NCBI GenBank assembly: GCA_963797835.1
Contig: CAWCRN010000031.1
Location: 102,496 to 166,495, forward strand
DNA: 64,000 nt
Direction of reading: 5' to 3'
Origin: JBDTSW01 sp963797835
GTDB lineage: Bacteria > Actinomycetota > Thermoleophilia > Solirubrobacterales > 70-9
Shown: in pieces, positions 18,197-27,276 of the stretch
How positions within the stretch are numbered: the first letter of the stretch is position 1
Layout of the letters: each line of letters begins with the position of its first letter
Program-made: the position numbers and the translations under genes
Notes under the pieces: model-generated
The model's input: only the letters and a program-made list of their open reading frames with translations
What the model was told of the DNA's origin: nothing
Databases searched by the model: none

Positions 18197-18883
18197 ATGG
18201 CAAGCCGCGACTCGCACCCGCCCGGCGTGACGAGTGAAGCCCTGCTCATCGGCGTCTGCGTCGAGGAGCGCCCGCTCCGCGACCAGGTCTGCAGGGCGCT
18301 CGCGGCCGCAGGCCACGTCGTCCTTGCGCGGGAGGCGACCGTCGAGGGCCTTCTCGCCTCGTGCAACGGCAGCGCGCCCTCATGCGTGGTGGTCGCCGCG
18401 GACCGGCCCGACCGCTCGGCCGTGGGCACCGTGCGCCTGATCCGATCGAAGCTCGAGGGCATCTCGGCGGTGCTCCTCTGTCGACGTGCCCGCGGGTCCG
18501 AGGTGCGGCGCGCGCTGGAGCTTGGGGTCGACGGGGTCGTGCTGGAGAAGGAGGCCGAGGATGCGCTGGCGGCGGTCGTCGCGGTGGTCTGCGCGGGTCA
18601 GGTTTCGGTTCCCAGCGTACAGCGCGGTGAGGTCCGGGCGCAGGCGCTGACGACCCGTGAGCGACAGGTCCTGGCGTTCGTCATCGCCGGGTCGACCAAC
18701 GCCCAGATCGCCGGCAAGCTGTTTCTCGCCGAGAGCACGGTCAAGAGCCACCTGTCATCGGCCTTCAGCAAGCTCGGCGTCTCGTCTCGCAACGAGGCGG
18801 CCACGATGATCCTCGATCCCGATCGCGGGCGCGGGCTGGGGATCCCGAAGATCCCGCCGGAGCGGATCCCGTCGCAAGCGTAG
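18197..18883 (+). CDS. LuxR/NarL-type regulator with receiver-like domain
   Basis: The 228-residue protein has a receiver-like N-terminal domain (about 15-135) that lacks the usual triple-acid pocket. It starts LLIGVCVEERPLRDQV and has VVVAADRPDRS in place of the phosphoacceptor loop, so it may be a phosphorylation-independent pseudo-receiver. The C-terminal HTH is classical LuxR: LTTRERQVLAFVIAGSTNAQIAGKLFLAESTVKSHLSSAFSKLGVSSRNEAA. Lying between the priming transferase and the sugar-modifying genes, it is a candidate local regulator. Confidence 0.85.
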   Translation: MASRDSHPPGVTSEALLIGVCVEERPLRDQVCRALAAAGHVVLAREATVEGLLASCNGSAPSCVVVAADRPDRSAVGTVRLIRSKLEGISAVLLCRRARGSEVRRALELGVDGVVLEKEAEDALAAVVAVVCAGQVSVPSVQRGEVRAQALTTRERQVLAFVIAGSTNAQIAGKLFLAESTVKSHLSSAFSKLGVSSRNEAATMILDPDRGRGLGIPKIPPERIPSQA

Positions 18884-18942
18884 GCCGACGGGCCCGTGTG
18901 AGAACCGCGGTCCCTGCGACGTTGATCTCCCAGGAGCACTGC

Positions 18943-20223
18943 ATGGACGTCGAGCTTCGAGACCAGATCGATCCCGCGATCAGCGGAAGCGGCCCAGCCG
19001 AGCTGCCGCTTCTGCGCCGCGCCGCTGCGCCACACGTTCGTCGATCTCGGCATGTCGCCGCTGTGCGAGAGCTACGTGCCCCCGGACCGGCTCGGGGCGA
19101 TGGAGCCGTTCTACCCGTTGCACGTCCGGATCTGCGAGCACTGCCTCCTGGTGCAGCTCGAGGAGTTCGTGGCGCCGGAGGAGATCTTCACGGAGTACGC
19201 GTACTTCTCCTCCTACTCGGACTCCTGGGTCGCCCACGCGCGCGATTTCGTGGAGTCCGCGGTCGAGCGCTTCGGGCTCGACGCGGACAGCCTGGTGGTG
19301 GAGCTCGCCAGCAACGACGGCTACCTGCTCCAGCACGTCGTCGAGCGGGGCATACCGGCGCTCGGCGTCGAGCCCGCCGCCAACGTCGCCGCGGCGGCGC
19401 GGGAGCGGGGGATCGAGACGGTGGTCGCGTTCTTCGGCCGGGAGCCAGGCGGCCCGCCTCGCCGCCGAGGGCCGGCGGGCGGACCTGCTCGTCGCCAACA
19501 ACGTGCTGGCGCACGTCCCCGACCTGAACGACTTCGTCGGCGGCATCGAGCGGGTGCTCGCGCCCGAGGGCGTGGTCACGATCGAGTTCCCGCACCTGGC
19601 GCGGCTGATGGCGGGCAACCAGTTCGACACGATCTACCACGAGCACTTCTCGTACTTCTCGTTCCTCACGGCCCGGGCGGTGCTCCGGGCCCACGGCCTC
19701 GAGGTCTTCGACGTCGACGAGCTCCCACCCACGGCGGCTCGCTGCGGCGTCTACGCGCAGCGACGGCCGGGCGCTCGCCAGCCCGAGAGCCCGCGGGTGG
19801 CGGAGATGGCGGAGCGGGAGCGCGCGCTCGGGTTCGACCGGCTCGAGGGGTACGGCGCGTTCGCGTCGCGTGTCATGGAGACCAAGTGGAGGCTGCTCGA
19901 GTTCCTGATCGAGTGCCGTCGCGACGGCAAGCGGGTCGCCGGCTACGGGGCGCCCGGCAAGGGGAACACGCTGCTCAACTACTGCGGCATCCGCGACGGA
20001 CCTGCTCGAGTTCACGGTCGACCGCAACCCGTACAAGCAGGGACAGTTCCTGCCGGGAACCCACATCCCGATCCGCCACCCGGAGGCGCTCGAGCACGCC
20101 CGTCCCGACTTCATCCTGATCCTGCCGTGGAACCTGAAGGAGGAGATCGTGGCCCAGCTCGACCACGCGCGCGAATGGGGCGCGCGCTTCGTCGTCCCGA
20201 TCCCGGAGGTGGAGGTGCTGTGA
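18943..20223 (+). CDS. NovU-type sugar C-methyltransferase, frameshifted
   Basis: Reading across frames gives a three-part C-methyltransferase. The N-terminal zinc domain has CRFC and CEHC pairs, the SAM-binding core has VVELASNDGYLLQHV and NNVLAHVPDLN, and the C-terminal domain has IYHEHFSYFS and GYGAPGKGNTLLNYCGI. Family members (NovU, TylCIII) methylate C-3 or C-5 of NDP-4-keto-6-deoxy sugars. Register changes lie at about 19450 (extra C), 19727-19752 (a compensating pair that destroys the expected HGGSLR motif) and about 19995 (extra G). The exact start is uncertain; ATG 18943 needs another early shift. It overlaps rfbF by GTGA. Confidence 0.78.
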
Positions 20224-21039
20224 AGGTCGTCATCTTCTGCGGCGGCCAGGGGCTGAGGATGCGAGAGGCGTCCGAGGTCGCTCCGAAGCCGATGATCCCG
20301 ATCGGCAGCCGGCCGGTCCTCTGGCACGTGATGAAGTACTACGCACACTTCGGCTTCACCGACTTCGTGCTCTGCCTCGGCTACAAGGCCGAGGCGATCA
20401 AGCAGTTCTTCCTCACCTACAACGAGGCGATGGCGAACGACTTCGTCCTCTCGAACGGCGGCGCTGACGTGCACCTGCTGAAGACCGACATCCACGACTG
20501 GAACATCACCTTCGTCGATACGGGTCCGCGGGCGTCGATCGGCGAGAGGTTGCGTGCCGTCCGCCACCACCTCGCCGACGACGAGTTCTTCCTCGCCAAC
20601 TACGGGGACACGCTCACGGATGCCGATCTCCCGGGGATGATCGCCCGCGCCAGGGAGGAGGACGCGATGGCGAGCTTTCTCGCGGTGCGCCCGAACTACA
20701 GCTTCCACGTGGTCTCGATGGAGCCTGACGGGCGGGTTCGGACCATGCGCGACGTGATGGGGTCCGACATCTGGATCAACGGCGGCTACTTCATCCTCCG
20801 CCGGGAGTTCCTCGACCAGCTTCGCCCTGGCGAGGACCTCGTCGAGGAACCGCTGCAGAGGCTGCTGCCGGCGGGGCAGGTCCTCGCTCAGCGCCACGAG
20901 GGGTTCTGGGCGCCGATGGACACGCTCAAGGACCAGCAGTGGCTGGAGACGCTGCACGAGGAGCGGCAGCGCCCCGTGGCAGGTGTGGGAGCCCGACCGC
21001 ATCGACGGTCGCGACCTCGAGTACGCGGCCTCCGGATGA
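20220..21039 (+). CDS. rfbF: Glucose-1-phosphate cytidylyltransferase, one frameshift
   Basis: The start is GTG 20220, overlapping the upstream TGA. The protein begins VKVVIFCGGQGLRMREASEVAPKPMIPIGSRPVLWHVMKYY, the nucleotidyltransferase signature, followed by YGDTLTDADL and FWAPMDTLKDQQWLE. RfbF makes CDP-glucose, the entry to CDP-deoxysugars. One extra base near 20975 shifts the last 20 codons; corrected, the protein ends WQVWEPDRIDGRDLEYAASG at TGA 21037, overlapping the next ATG. No CDP-glucose 4,6-dehydratase (RfbG) is obvious nearby, so the later steps are unresolved. Confidence 0.87.
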
Positions 21040-21696
21040 TGCTGCCGCTGCGGCTCGGCTCGCCCGAGGCATCCGCGGCGCGCGTGCTCGCCATCGGCGC
21101 CCACCCGGACGACATCGAGATCGGCTGCGCCGGCACGATCCTGAAGCTGATCGAGCGAGGAGGCGGTCGCCGAGCTCCACTGGGTGGTCCTGAGTGGCGA
21201 GAACGAGCGCGCAGCGGAAGCCCGACAGAGCGCCGAGGCCCTGCTCGACGGCGTACCACGGAGCGAGGTGGTGGTCTGCGACTTTCGCGACGGCTTCTTC
21301 CCCTACGAAGGCCGGAGGATCAAGGACTTCTTCGAGGGGCTGAAGGCCGACCTCTCCCCGGACGTCGTCTTCACCCACCAGCGCGCCGACCTGCACCAGG
21401 ACCACCGGCTCAGCTGCGAGTTGACCTGGAACACCTTCCGCGACCACCTGATCCTCGAGTACGAGGTGCCGAAGTACGACGGCGACATGAGCGCGCCGAA
21501 CGCGTTCGTGCCCCTGTCCGAGGGCCTGTCGCGGCGCAAGATCGAGCATCTGGTGAGCCATTTCGGCTCCCAGCGCTCGAAACGCTGGTTCCAGGAGGAC
21601 CTGTTCTCGGGGCTGCTCAGGTTGCGCGGGATGGAGTGCAACTCGCCCTCCTCATACGCCGAGGCCTTCTTCTGCCGTAAGGCTGTGCTGGCGTGA
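21036..21696 (+). CDS. PIG-L family deacetylase, one frameshift
   Basis: The start is ATG 21036 in an ATGA overlap. The zinc-binding motif AHPDDIE lies near residue 19 and the second metal motif is HQRADLHQDHR. The family removes N-acetyl groups from sugars (MshB, PIG-L) and often acts on glycan precursors. An extra G near 21165 splits the gene after KLIER; corrected, it continues EAVAELHWVVLSGENERA. It overlaps the next gene by GTGA, so it belongs to the rfbF operon. A role in de-N-acetylating an amino sugar of the local glycan is inference. Confidence 0.82.
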
Positions 21697-23009
21697 CGTC
21701 GGTGCTCACACGCAAGCCGCCGCCGACGGCTGGGGTCGGCGGCGACGCCTACGAGCTCATTCGCCGATTGTTCCCGCTCTGCCGGAGCCTCACCGGCGAC
21801 GGAGTGCGGGGGACCTTCGACGTCCTCGAGGAGGAGATACCAATCACCCGGACCGAGATCCCGAGCGGGACGAGGGTGTTCGACTGGGTCGTGCCCGACG
21901 AGTGGAACCTCCGCGACGCCTACATCGCGACCACCGACGGCACCAGGGTGGTGGACTTCTGGGACTCGACGCTGCACGTCGTCTCCTACAGCGAGCCCGT
22001 GCGAACGACGATGCCGCTCGAGGAGCTCCGCGCACGGCTCCACACGCTTCCCGACCAGCCCGACGTCATCCCGTACCGAACCTCCTACTACGAGCGGACC
22101 TGGGGCTTCTGCCTCTCGCACCGCCAGCTCCTGGAGCTCGAACCGGGTGAGTACGAGGTGGTGATCGACTCGAGTCTCGAGCCGGGCCATCTGTCGTACG
22201 CGGAGCTCGAGGTCGCCGGCGAGGAAGAGGGCGAGGTGCTCGTCTCGACGTACGTCTGCCACCCCTCGCTCGCGAACGACAACCTCTCTGGGATCGCAGT
22301 CGCCACCCTGCTCGCCAAGCGTCTGCTCGAGCGGCGCCCGCGCTTCACCTACCGCTTCCTCTTCGCGCCTGGGACGATCGGGCCGCTGGCGTGGCTACAT
22401 CGGAACCAGGACCGGCTCGACCGCATCAAGCACGGGCTGACGCTCTCTTGCATCGGCGACAGCGGTGACCTGACCTACAAGCGAAGCCGCCGCGGCGAGG
22501 CCGACATCGATCGGGCGATGGAGGTCGTTCTGCGCGACTCCGGCGAGCCGCACCGCGTACTCCCCTGGGAGCCGTGGGGCGGCGACGAGCGCCAATTCTG
22601 CTCGCCGGGCTTCGACCTTCCGGTCGGCACCCTGATGCGAACTCCTCACGGCGAGTTCGACGGGTACCACACCTCGGCCGACTCGCTCGAGCGAATCCGT
22701 CCCGAGTCACTCGGAGAGGCCGTCGACACGTGCCTCGACCTAGTCGACGTGCTGGACAGTAACCGGAGCTTCATAAACCTGAGCCCCTGCGGTGAGCCAC
22801 AGCTCGGGCGTCACGGCCTTTACCGCTCGGCGGGCGGGGCCGTCGCGACGCCCGACGACGAGCGCGCTCTGCTCTGGGTGCTGAACGCGAGCGACGGCGA
22901 CTCCTCCCTGGTGGACATCGCCAGGAGCTCCGGGCTCGTCTACCCCATCGTTCGACGGGCAGCCGAGCGGCTCCAAGAGGCTGGCCTCCTCGCATCTTCG
23001 GCCGACTAG
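21693..23009 (+). CDS. DUF4910 (M28-like) aminopeptidase-type protein
   Basis: This is a 438-residue protein. VCHPSLANDNLSGIAVATLLAKRLL resembles the His-Asp zinc site of M28 peptidases, with further landmarks FAPGTIGPLAWL and GEFDGYHTSADSLERI. The C-terminal 90 residues form a winged-helix-like domain (ALLWVLNASDGDSSLVDIARSSG...). DUF4910 proteins occur repeatedly in polysaccharide and deoxysugar loci, but their substrate is not established to my knowledge. It is coupled to the PIG-L gene by a GTGA overlap, suggesting that both act on the same intermediate. Confidence 0.8.
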   Translation: MTSVLTRKPPPTAGVGGDAYELIRRLFPLCRSLTGDGVRGTFDVLEEEIPITRTEIPSGTRVFDWVVPDEWNLRDAYIATTDGTRVVDFWDSTLHVVSYSEPVRTTMPLEELRARLHTLPDQPDVIPYRTSYYERTWGFCLSHRQLLELEPGEYEVVIDSSLEPGHLSYAELEVAGEEEGEVLVSTYVCHPSLANDNLSGIAVATLLAKRLLERRPRFTYRFLFAPGTIGPLAWLHRNQDRLDRIKHGLTLSCIGDSGDLTYKRSRRGEADIDRAMEVVLRDSGEPHRVLPWEPWGGDERQFCSPGFDLPVGTLMRTPHGEFDGYHTSADSLERIRPESLGEAVDTCLDLVDVLDSNRSFINLSPCGEPQLGRHGLYRSAGGAVATPDDERALLWVLNASDGDSSLVDIARSSGLVYPIVRRAAERLQEAGLLASSAD

Positions 23010-23159
23010 AGGCCCGACAGGAGCGGCTGGCAAGCCCTCAGAGGCGATGGCTCGTTCGCTCGGGCTTCTCCCATGGATCGCCGTCGTCGTCCTGCCGGTC
23101 CGAGAGCGGCGTCAGCGTGAACCTTCATCCGGGTCCTCCTGTGGTTGGGGCGTTAGACA
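23010..23159 (-). mobile_element. IS481-family element end, truncated transposase start
   Basis: On the minus strand an ATG at 23128 follows AGGAGG and opens MKVHADAALGPAGR, which resembles the conserved start of IS481-family transposases. The similarity stops within about 15 residues, and the frame runs into TAG next to the DUF4910 stop. Upstream, TGTCTAACGCCCC (ending at 23159) has the TG-start expected of a terminal inverted repeat. Only the left end of the element seems to survive. Family assignment rests on memory of the N-terminal motif. Confidence 0.4.
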
Positions 23160-24225
23160 CCCCAAGCCTCTGGGAGGGCCCGGATGGCCTTCCAGGCGTT
23201 CACAACGTGTGGCTTCTCCAGCTAGGCGGAGGCAAACTCGGACCGACTCAGCGCCCCTCAGGCGCTCAGCCTGCGCGACAGCAACGCGTTTGTTGGGTTG
23301 TCGTCATGGGCCGTCGGGGCGCGGCACGCCGGGTGGCGGCGTGCCGCAGAAACAAGCGCCAGCGCCGCGGTGCAGTCTGTTCATGCTGCCTTGAAGTACC
23401 GGCATCGCCTCAAGACTTGACATGTAGTACTCGGGAATCAGCAACCAGTCGCCCGGTGCAAAGCTCGAACTTGAATGCCGTGACAGCTCCGCGATGCACT
23501 GGTAGGCGCCGTCAGCACGAACAGCGACGTCAAGAAACGTTGCTTATGTCGTGTGCCAGCTGCGTTGTCAACTCCTTGACCGATCCCTGCCCAAGGGACG
23601 CCCAAACTTCCCGAGCCAGACGGCACCCCGCTCCTTCAAGATCGTTTGATGGTGCGAGTTGGGGATCGCTTCAGGGGAAAGCAGAGCGACTCGCATCAGC
23701 AGGTGAAGCCCTTGCCGCTGATCGTTCGATTGGGCGGCGCCGGTGAAGTCAATTCCAAAGGGCCAGTTGAGAGGGCGGAGCCGGCGACCCGTTCAAGGTA
23801 GGGGACGCTAGCTGTCTAACGACTGGCTCGCCTGCACTGCGAAGCGCGAGAGTAGTTCCTTCCGATCAGGCTCGTTGAATGGCGCAGCAAGAGACAGACA
23901 AAGGATCCCGGCCTGGGGTCCGCAGGACACAACATCCGTTGTCCGAACTCCAGACCGAGCTCGTATCGGAGGAAGCACTACGGATGGTCATAACGCCGCT
24001 GCTCTCGCGGCATGATCGTGCCGATCCCACACCTGCGCGTGGGAATCGCGGGGGGAGGGCGCCGCTGGCGGTCATCGTCCGGCCCGCCGTCCGCTTCGCG
24101 GGGCGCCGGTTGTTCGACAAGCCGGAGAAACGCCAGCGCCTTTCGAAGGTCCAGTGCCGCCCGGTAGATCACGCTCTCCTCAGGGTGACCGAGAGCCGTT
24201 GCATCGACAGACGCGGGCTCACGAG
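23160..24225. other. About 1.07 kb without a recognisable gene
   Basis: Open frames here (for example plus 23117-23746 and plus 23879-24229) have biased, low-complexity translations and no recognisable motif. A minus-strand stretch from about 23800 to 23577 is open but has no start. Base composition is less GC-biased than the flanking genes. A perfect 11-bp stem, GCGGCACGCCG/CGGCGTGCCGC, lies at 23321-23347. With the IS fragment on one side and gene remnants downstream, this looks like decayed or recombined DNA. Confidence 0.5.
23321..23347. repeat. Perfect 11-bp hairpin
   Basis: GCGGCACGCCG (23321-23331) and its exact reverse complement (23337-23347) flank the loop GGTGG. No T-run follows on either strand, so a classical intrinsic terminator is not supported. 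It could be a terminator of the actinobacterial type without U-tract, or an IS-associated structure. Confidence 0.5.
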
Positions 24226-24885
24226 CTAGCTGGCGACGAGCCAGCGGTTGTGTTCGATCGGTCGTCGCTCGCGCAGCACCTGGCGCTGGTTGACGATCGT
24301 CGGCAGGTAGCCGTGCTCGACTAGCAGCCTCCCGCAGTCGCGCTCGAGCTCGCGCGAGTGCACCTCCAGCACGATGGCGGGGCGATGCTTCCGCAGTAGA
24401 AGTGAGGCGCCCCTGAGCACGTCGAACTCAGCCCCGTCAACGTCGATCTTCACGAAACCGGGAGCGAAGTGCTCGGCGGCGTAGTCATCTAGACGGATCG
24501 CGTCGCCTGAGCAGCCGACCGCGCCGCCAACCGGCGTGATGAGCGGTGCGAGCGCAGGGTCGAGCGCGAACGATCGCCGCATCCCCGCCAGGGCATCCTG
24601 GTCGATCTCGAAGGTGGCAACCGGCGCGCCCGTGAGCTTGGCGAACAGCAGCGCGTCGTACCCCTGATAGCCGCCCACGTCGAAAGACCGCACGCCGGGT
24701 CGCAGGAAGCGGCGCAGCCACCGGTTAATCTCGATCTCGAACAGCCCGATGTATTGGCGCGTGTGATGCGCGAAGTCCAGCTCGATGCGGACGTTGCCGC
24801 GGCCGATCCCCGCGGGCAACGTCCGCGGATGCGCGCCCGACGGTAGTAAGGCACGCTTCAGGCCCTGGACTATGTGCGCGCCCAT
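24226..24885 (-). CDS. FkbM-family SAM-dependent methyltransferase
   Basis: I choose ATG 24885 (MGAHIVQGLKRALL), giving 219 residues; the in-frame extension upstream is unlike the family. The SAM-binding motif is SFDVGGYQGYDALLFAKL with the acidic strand end VATFEID, and the FkbM signature is FVKIDVDGAEFDVLRGA, followed by IVLEVHSRELE. FkbM enzymes O-methylate hydroxyls of polyketides, glycans or lipids. In a polysaccharide locus, a sugar hydroxyl is the likeliest target. It stands alone on the minus strand, flanked on both sides by decayed DNA. Confidence 0.85.
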   Translation of the reverse strand: MGAHIVQGLKRALLPSGAHPRTLPAGIGRGNVRIELDFAHHTRQYIGLFEIEINRWLRRFLRPGVRSFDVGGYQGYDALLFAKLTGAPVATFEIDQDALAGMRRSFALDPALAPLITPVGGAVGCSGDAIRLDDYAAEHFAPGFVKIDVDGAEFDVLRGASLLLRKHRPAIVLEVHSRELERDCGRLLVEHGYLPTIVNQRQVLRERRPIEHNRWLVAS

Positions 24886-25105
24886 CGCGCGCCTATGTTC
24901 TCCCGTGTCATCGCCCCGCAGTATCGCGCCAACGGGAGTATGGGAGGGTCGCGCCGCGAGAGCACAGCGCACGCATAATCGGGGTACGGGATTCTGATCG
25001 CCGGGAGCGTGAGCACCTGACGAAATTCGGAGTGGGCTTGGGAGCCCTGGCATGGGTTGCGAGAGGACGCGCTTGCCCCGTCTGCGAACGCGTGGAGGCG
25101 GTGGC

Positions 25106-25225
25106 TCAGAGGCGGCAGAGCAGTTCGGTGTGCTTGGCCTCGAACTCCTCCGTGACGATCCCGGCTTCGCAGAGCTCGCTGAGGTTCTTGATCTGATCCA
25201 AGACGTCGCTGGAAGCCGCGCCGAC
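25106..25225 (-). pseudogene. SHOCT-domain fragment
   Basis: On the minus strand, ending at TGA 25108-25106, the frame encodes SDVLDQIKNLSELCEAG followed by IVTEEFEAKHTELLCRL. This matches the short C-terminal SHOCT domain (LxxLxxLxxxGxITxEEFxxxKxxLL). No start codon or upstream domain is present; a stop interrupts the frame just upstream. It therefore looks like a severed C-terminal piece of a larger gene. Confidence 0.55.
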
Positions 25226-25438
25226 GGGGTTCGCGAGTTACGCGAGATCGACTTCTACGAGGTCTCGATCGTCCCGCATCCAGGGAACGAGGACACCGGG
25301 ATCTTGTCGATGAAGTCGTCCGTGACTTCGAACCCCGAGTTCAACCTCTTTCCGAGCGAGGACGAGATCTGGGCAAGGGCGGTGGAGCTTGAGATCGAGG
25401 CGATCGCGTCGAAGTCGGCGAAGGCCAGGTCGGTCTGA
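25210..25438 (+). pseudogene. HK97-type prohead protease fragment
   Basis: The plus frame ending at TGA 25438 encodes VRELREIDFYEVSIVPHPGN followed by an acidic tail. The segment resembles the C-terminal part of HK97-family prohead proteases, where a R-x-I-x-E-x-D-L-x-E-V-S-x-V-x-x-P-x-N pattern is conserved. The catalytic His and Ser region is missing, and upstream sequence in this frame is the antisense of the SHOCT fragment. Taken together this is a phage-gene remnant fused to unrelated DNA. Confidence 0.5.
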
Positions 25439-25636
25439 GTCGAGACCTACGGATGCTGATCCCCTGTCCTGGGAGAGCGATGTGCGCTAGCGTGTCGACG
25501 GGACCGCGCATGGCGGCAGGTCGCGCCGGGGGCAGGTCCGGATCCGATAGATAATCCTGCGCTTCTCCGGCCGCTCCATGGCGCCATAATCCGCCCGAAT
25601 CTCGCCGCCAGCGAGCGAGGCGATTGAAAGGACGTA

Positions 25637-26575
25637 ATGCCGAAGACTTCACGCACGGGACTGCTCGCCGTCGCGCTGCTCGCGCTCGGCGCCGCGGCGC
25701 CGGGTGCCGACGCGGACACGATCAACGTCCGGCCCAACCGCGCTGATGCGATCCAGAACGGGGTCGACCGAGCCTCTAACGGCGACACGCTGCGGATCCA
25801 CGCCGGCCGCTATAAGGAGGACATCGTGGTCGACAAGCGGCTGAAGCTGACCGATGCCGGCGACGGGCGGCCGGTAGTCGACGGCGAGTGCGAGAGTTTC
25901 CGGACGATCGACGTCCACCATAACGGGGTAGTCGTCGAGGATCTGAAGATCGTTGGCGCCGAGGAAGGCGGTGCCATTGCGCTCAACTTCGCCGCGGTCG
26001 AGAAGGGCACCGCCCGAGGCCTCGTCCTGCGCGACACGTGCGGCAAGGGGCCCGGCGCCGGCGCCCTTTACGGCATTAACGCCTACTTGGCCGAGCGTCT
26101 CACCGTCACCGACAATAACGCCAAGGGCTACAGTGACGCGGGCATCTATATCGGCCACATCGAGACGACCGGCCCGGACGAGCTGCGGGTTTCGCGCAAC
26201 GAGACGTGGGGCAACGCCCGGGGGATCCTCATCGAGGAGGTCAATGCCGCCGCGGATGTGACGGTGCGCGACAACGACACCCACGACAATGGCGAGGGGA
26301 TCTTCGTCCACATCAGCGACGCGGTCCGATTCGCCAATAACCTGATCACCGACAATGCCATCGGCGTCCGCATCGACGAGGGCTCCGAGGACAACACCTT
26401 CAACCGCAACACGTTCAGCGGCAACGATACGAATGTCGACGATGAAGGCGTCGGCAGCTGCGGCGCGGGCAACTCGCCCGAGGTCTTCGACCCCTGCGTC
26501 GCTCGCCCGCTAGCAGAAGCGCCCAACTCTTTTGGACCCGCTTGGACCAGGGACCTTCCGTGGGTCGAGGGATGA
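25637..26575 (+). CDS. Secreted right-handed parallel beta-helix (NosD-like) protein
   Basis: This is a 312-residue protein with an N-terminal signal peptide (MPKTSRTGLLAVALLALGAAAPGADA). The mature part opens INVRPNRADAIQNGVDRASNGDTLRIHAGRY, typical of NosD/PbH1 proteins. It then shows repeating turns with the N-N/D ladder (DNNAKGYSDAGIYIG, NETWGNARGILIEEV, NDTHDNGEGIFVHIS, NNLITDNAIGVRID). Such folds bind or cleave polysaccharides, or act as surface proteins. No catalytic residues can be assigned. Its place inside a glycan locus fits a role in surface-polysaccharide handling. Confidence 0.8.
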   Translation: MPKTSRTGLLAVALLALGAAAPGADADTINVRPNRADAIQNGVDRASNGDTLRIHAGRYKEDIVVDKRLKLTDAGDGRPVVDGECESFRTIDVHHNGVVVEDLKIVGAEEGGAIALNFAAVEKGTARGLVLRDTCGKGPGAGALYGINAYLAERLTVTDNNAKGYSDAGIYIGHIETTGPDELRVSRNETWGNARGILIEEVNAAADVTVRDNDTHDNGEGIFVHISDAVRFANNLITDNAIGVRIDEGSEDNTFNRNTFSGNDTNVDDEGVGSCGAGNSPEVFDPCVARPLAEAPNSFGPAWTRDLPWVEG

Positions 26576-26589
26576 CGCCGAGGGTGGCC

Positions 26590-27094
26590 GCTCGGACTGT
26601 GTACGAATCAACGCCGGTTCGATCAGAGGAGCCGCCTGGACGACCCGAGGTCGCTTCGGCGATCTGCTCCGATTCGAGGGCGCGACGAGATGGTGCGAGT
26701 CCCTCAGTCGACGTCGCTTGATCTAAACGATGCGATGACGCTCGCGGCGTGGGTGCGGCCCACGGCTTCGCAGGCTGGTTGGCGAACCGCTCTCCACCGC
26801 CAGACCGATGCGTACTTTCTGATGGCCCAGTGGGGGTGGCCGGTGAACGTCCTGCGGCTCTGGATGCCCCGCGCGCGGGTGCCCTGGTCGGCGCAACCAT
26901 CTGCCTCTGTACGGCGCTGGGCGTTCGGCTGGAGGAGCTGGATCGGCGGTGAGCATGGGTCGTGGTGGCCACCGCTCGCGCTGTTCGTCGTCGGAGCTCT
27001 CGTCGACGCGCTCGCGCCGTCGGTAGTGCTGATTGCCCCTGTCCTGGTGGCGATCTGGCTCGCCGTGATGGCGCCCGATCGCGTCGCCTCGTGA
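26590..27094 (+). pseudogene. Broken LamG-domain membrane protein
   Basis: Two plus frames join into a LamG-like domain start. GAAWTTRGRFGDLLRFEGATRW in the first continues as VRVPQSTSLDLNDAMTLAAW and VRPTASQAGWRTAL in the second, with one base missing near 26692. After about 45 residues the LamG domain is lost and the frame passes straight into a hydrophobic tail (LALFVVGALVDALAP, VLIAPVLVAIWLAVM). The middle of the gene therefore appears deleted. The remnant follows the beta-helix gene directly. Confidence 0.5.
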
Positions 27095-27276
27095 GGGCGT
27101 CTGCAGCCGTCAGCGTGGGTCTCTTGCAGGTGCGCTAGATCTCGCCGGTGAGGATGGCGCTGTCGCTCGCTCAGCAGCGGTTGGCGTGATGCTCGTGACC
27201 GTGGGCCTGCGGGGGCGCCCGGCGCGCTTGGCGGGGGCGCTCGGCGGCGAGAGTGTGAAGACCGCAGGCCGCTCGC

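Noticed and set aside
23117..23746. 209-residue plus frame in the gene-poor zone
   Set aside because: Rich in Arg, Ser and Cys with no motif; it overlaps the IS481-like end antisense.
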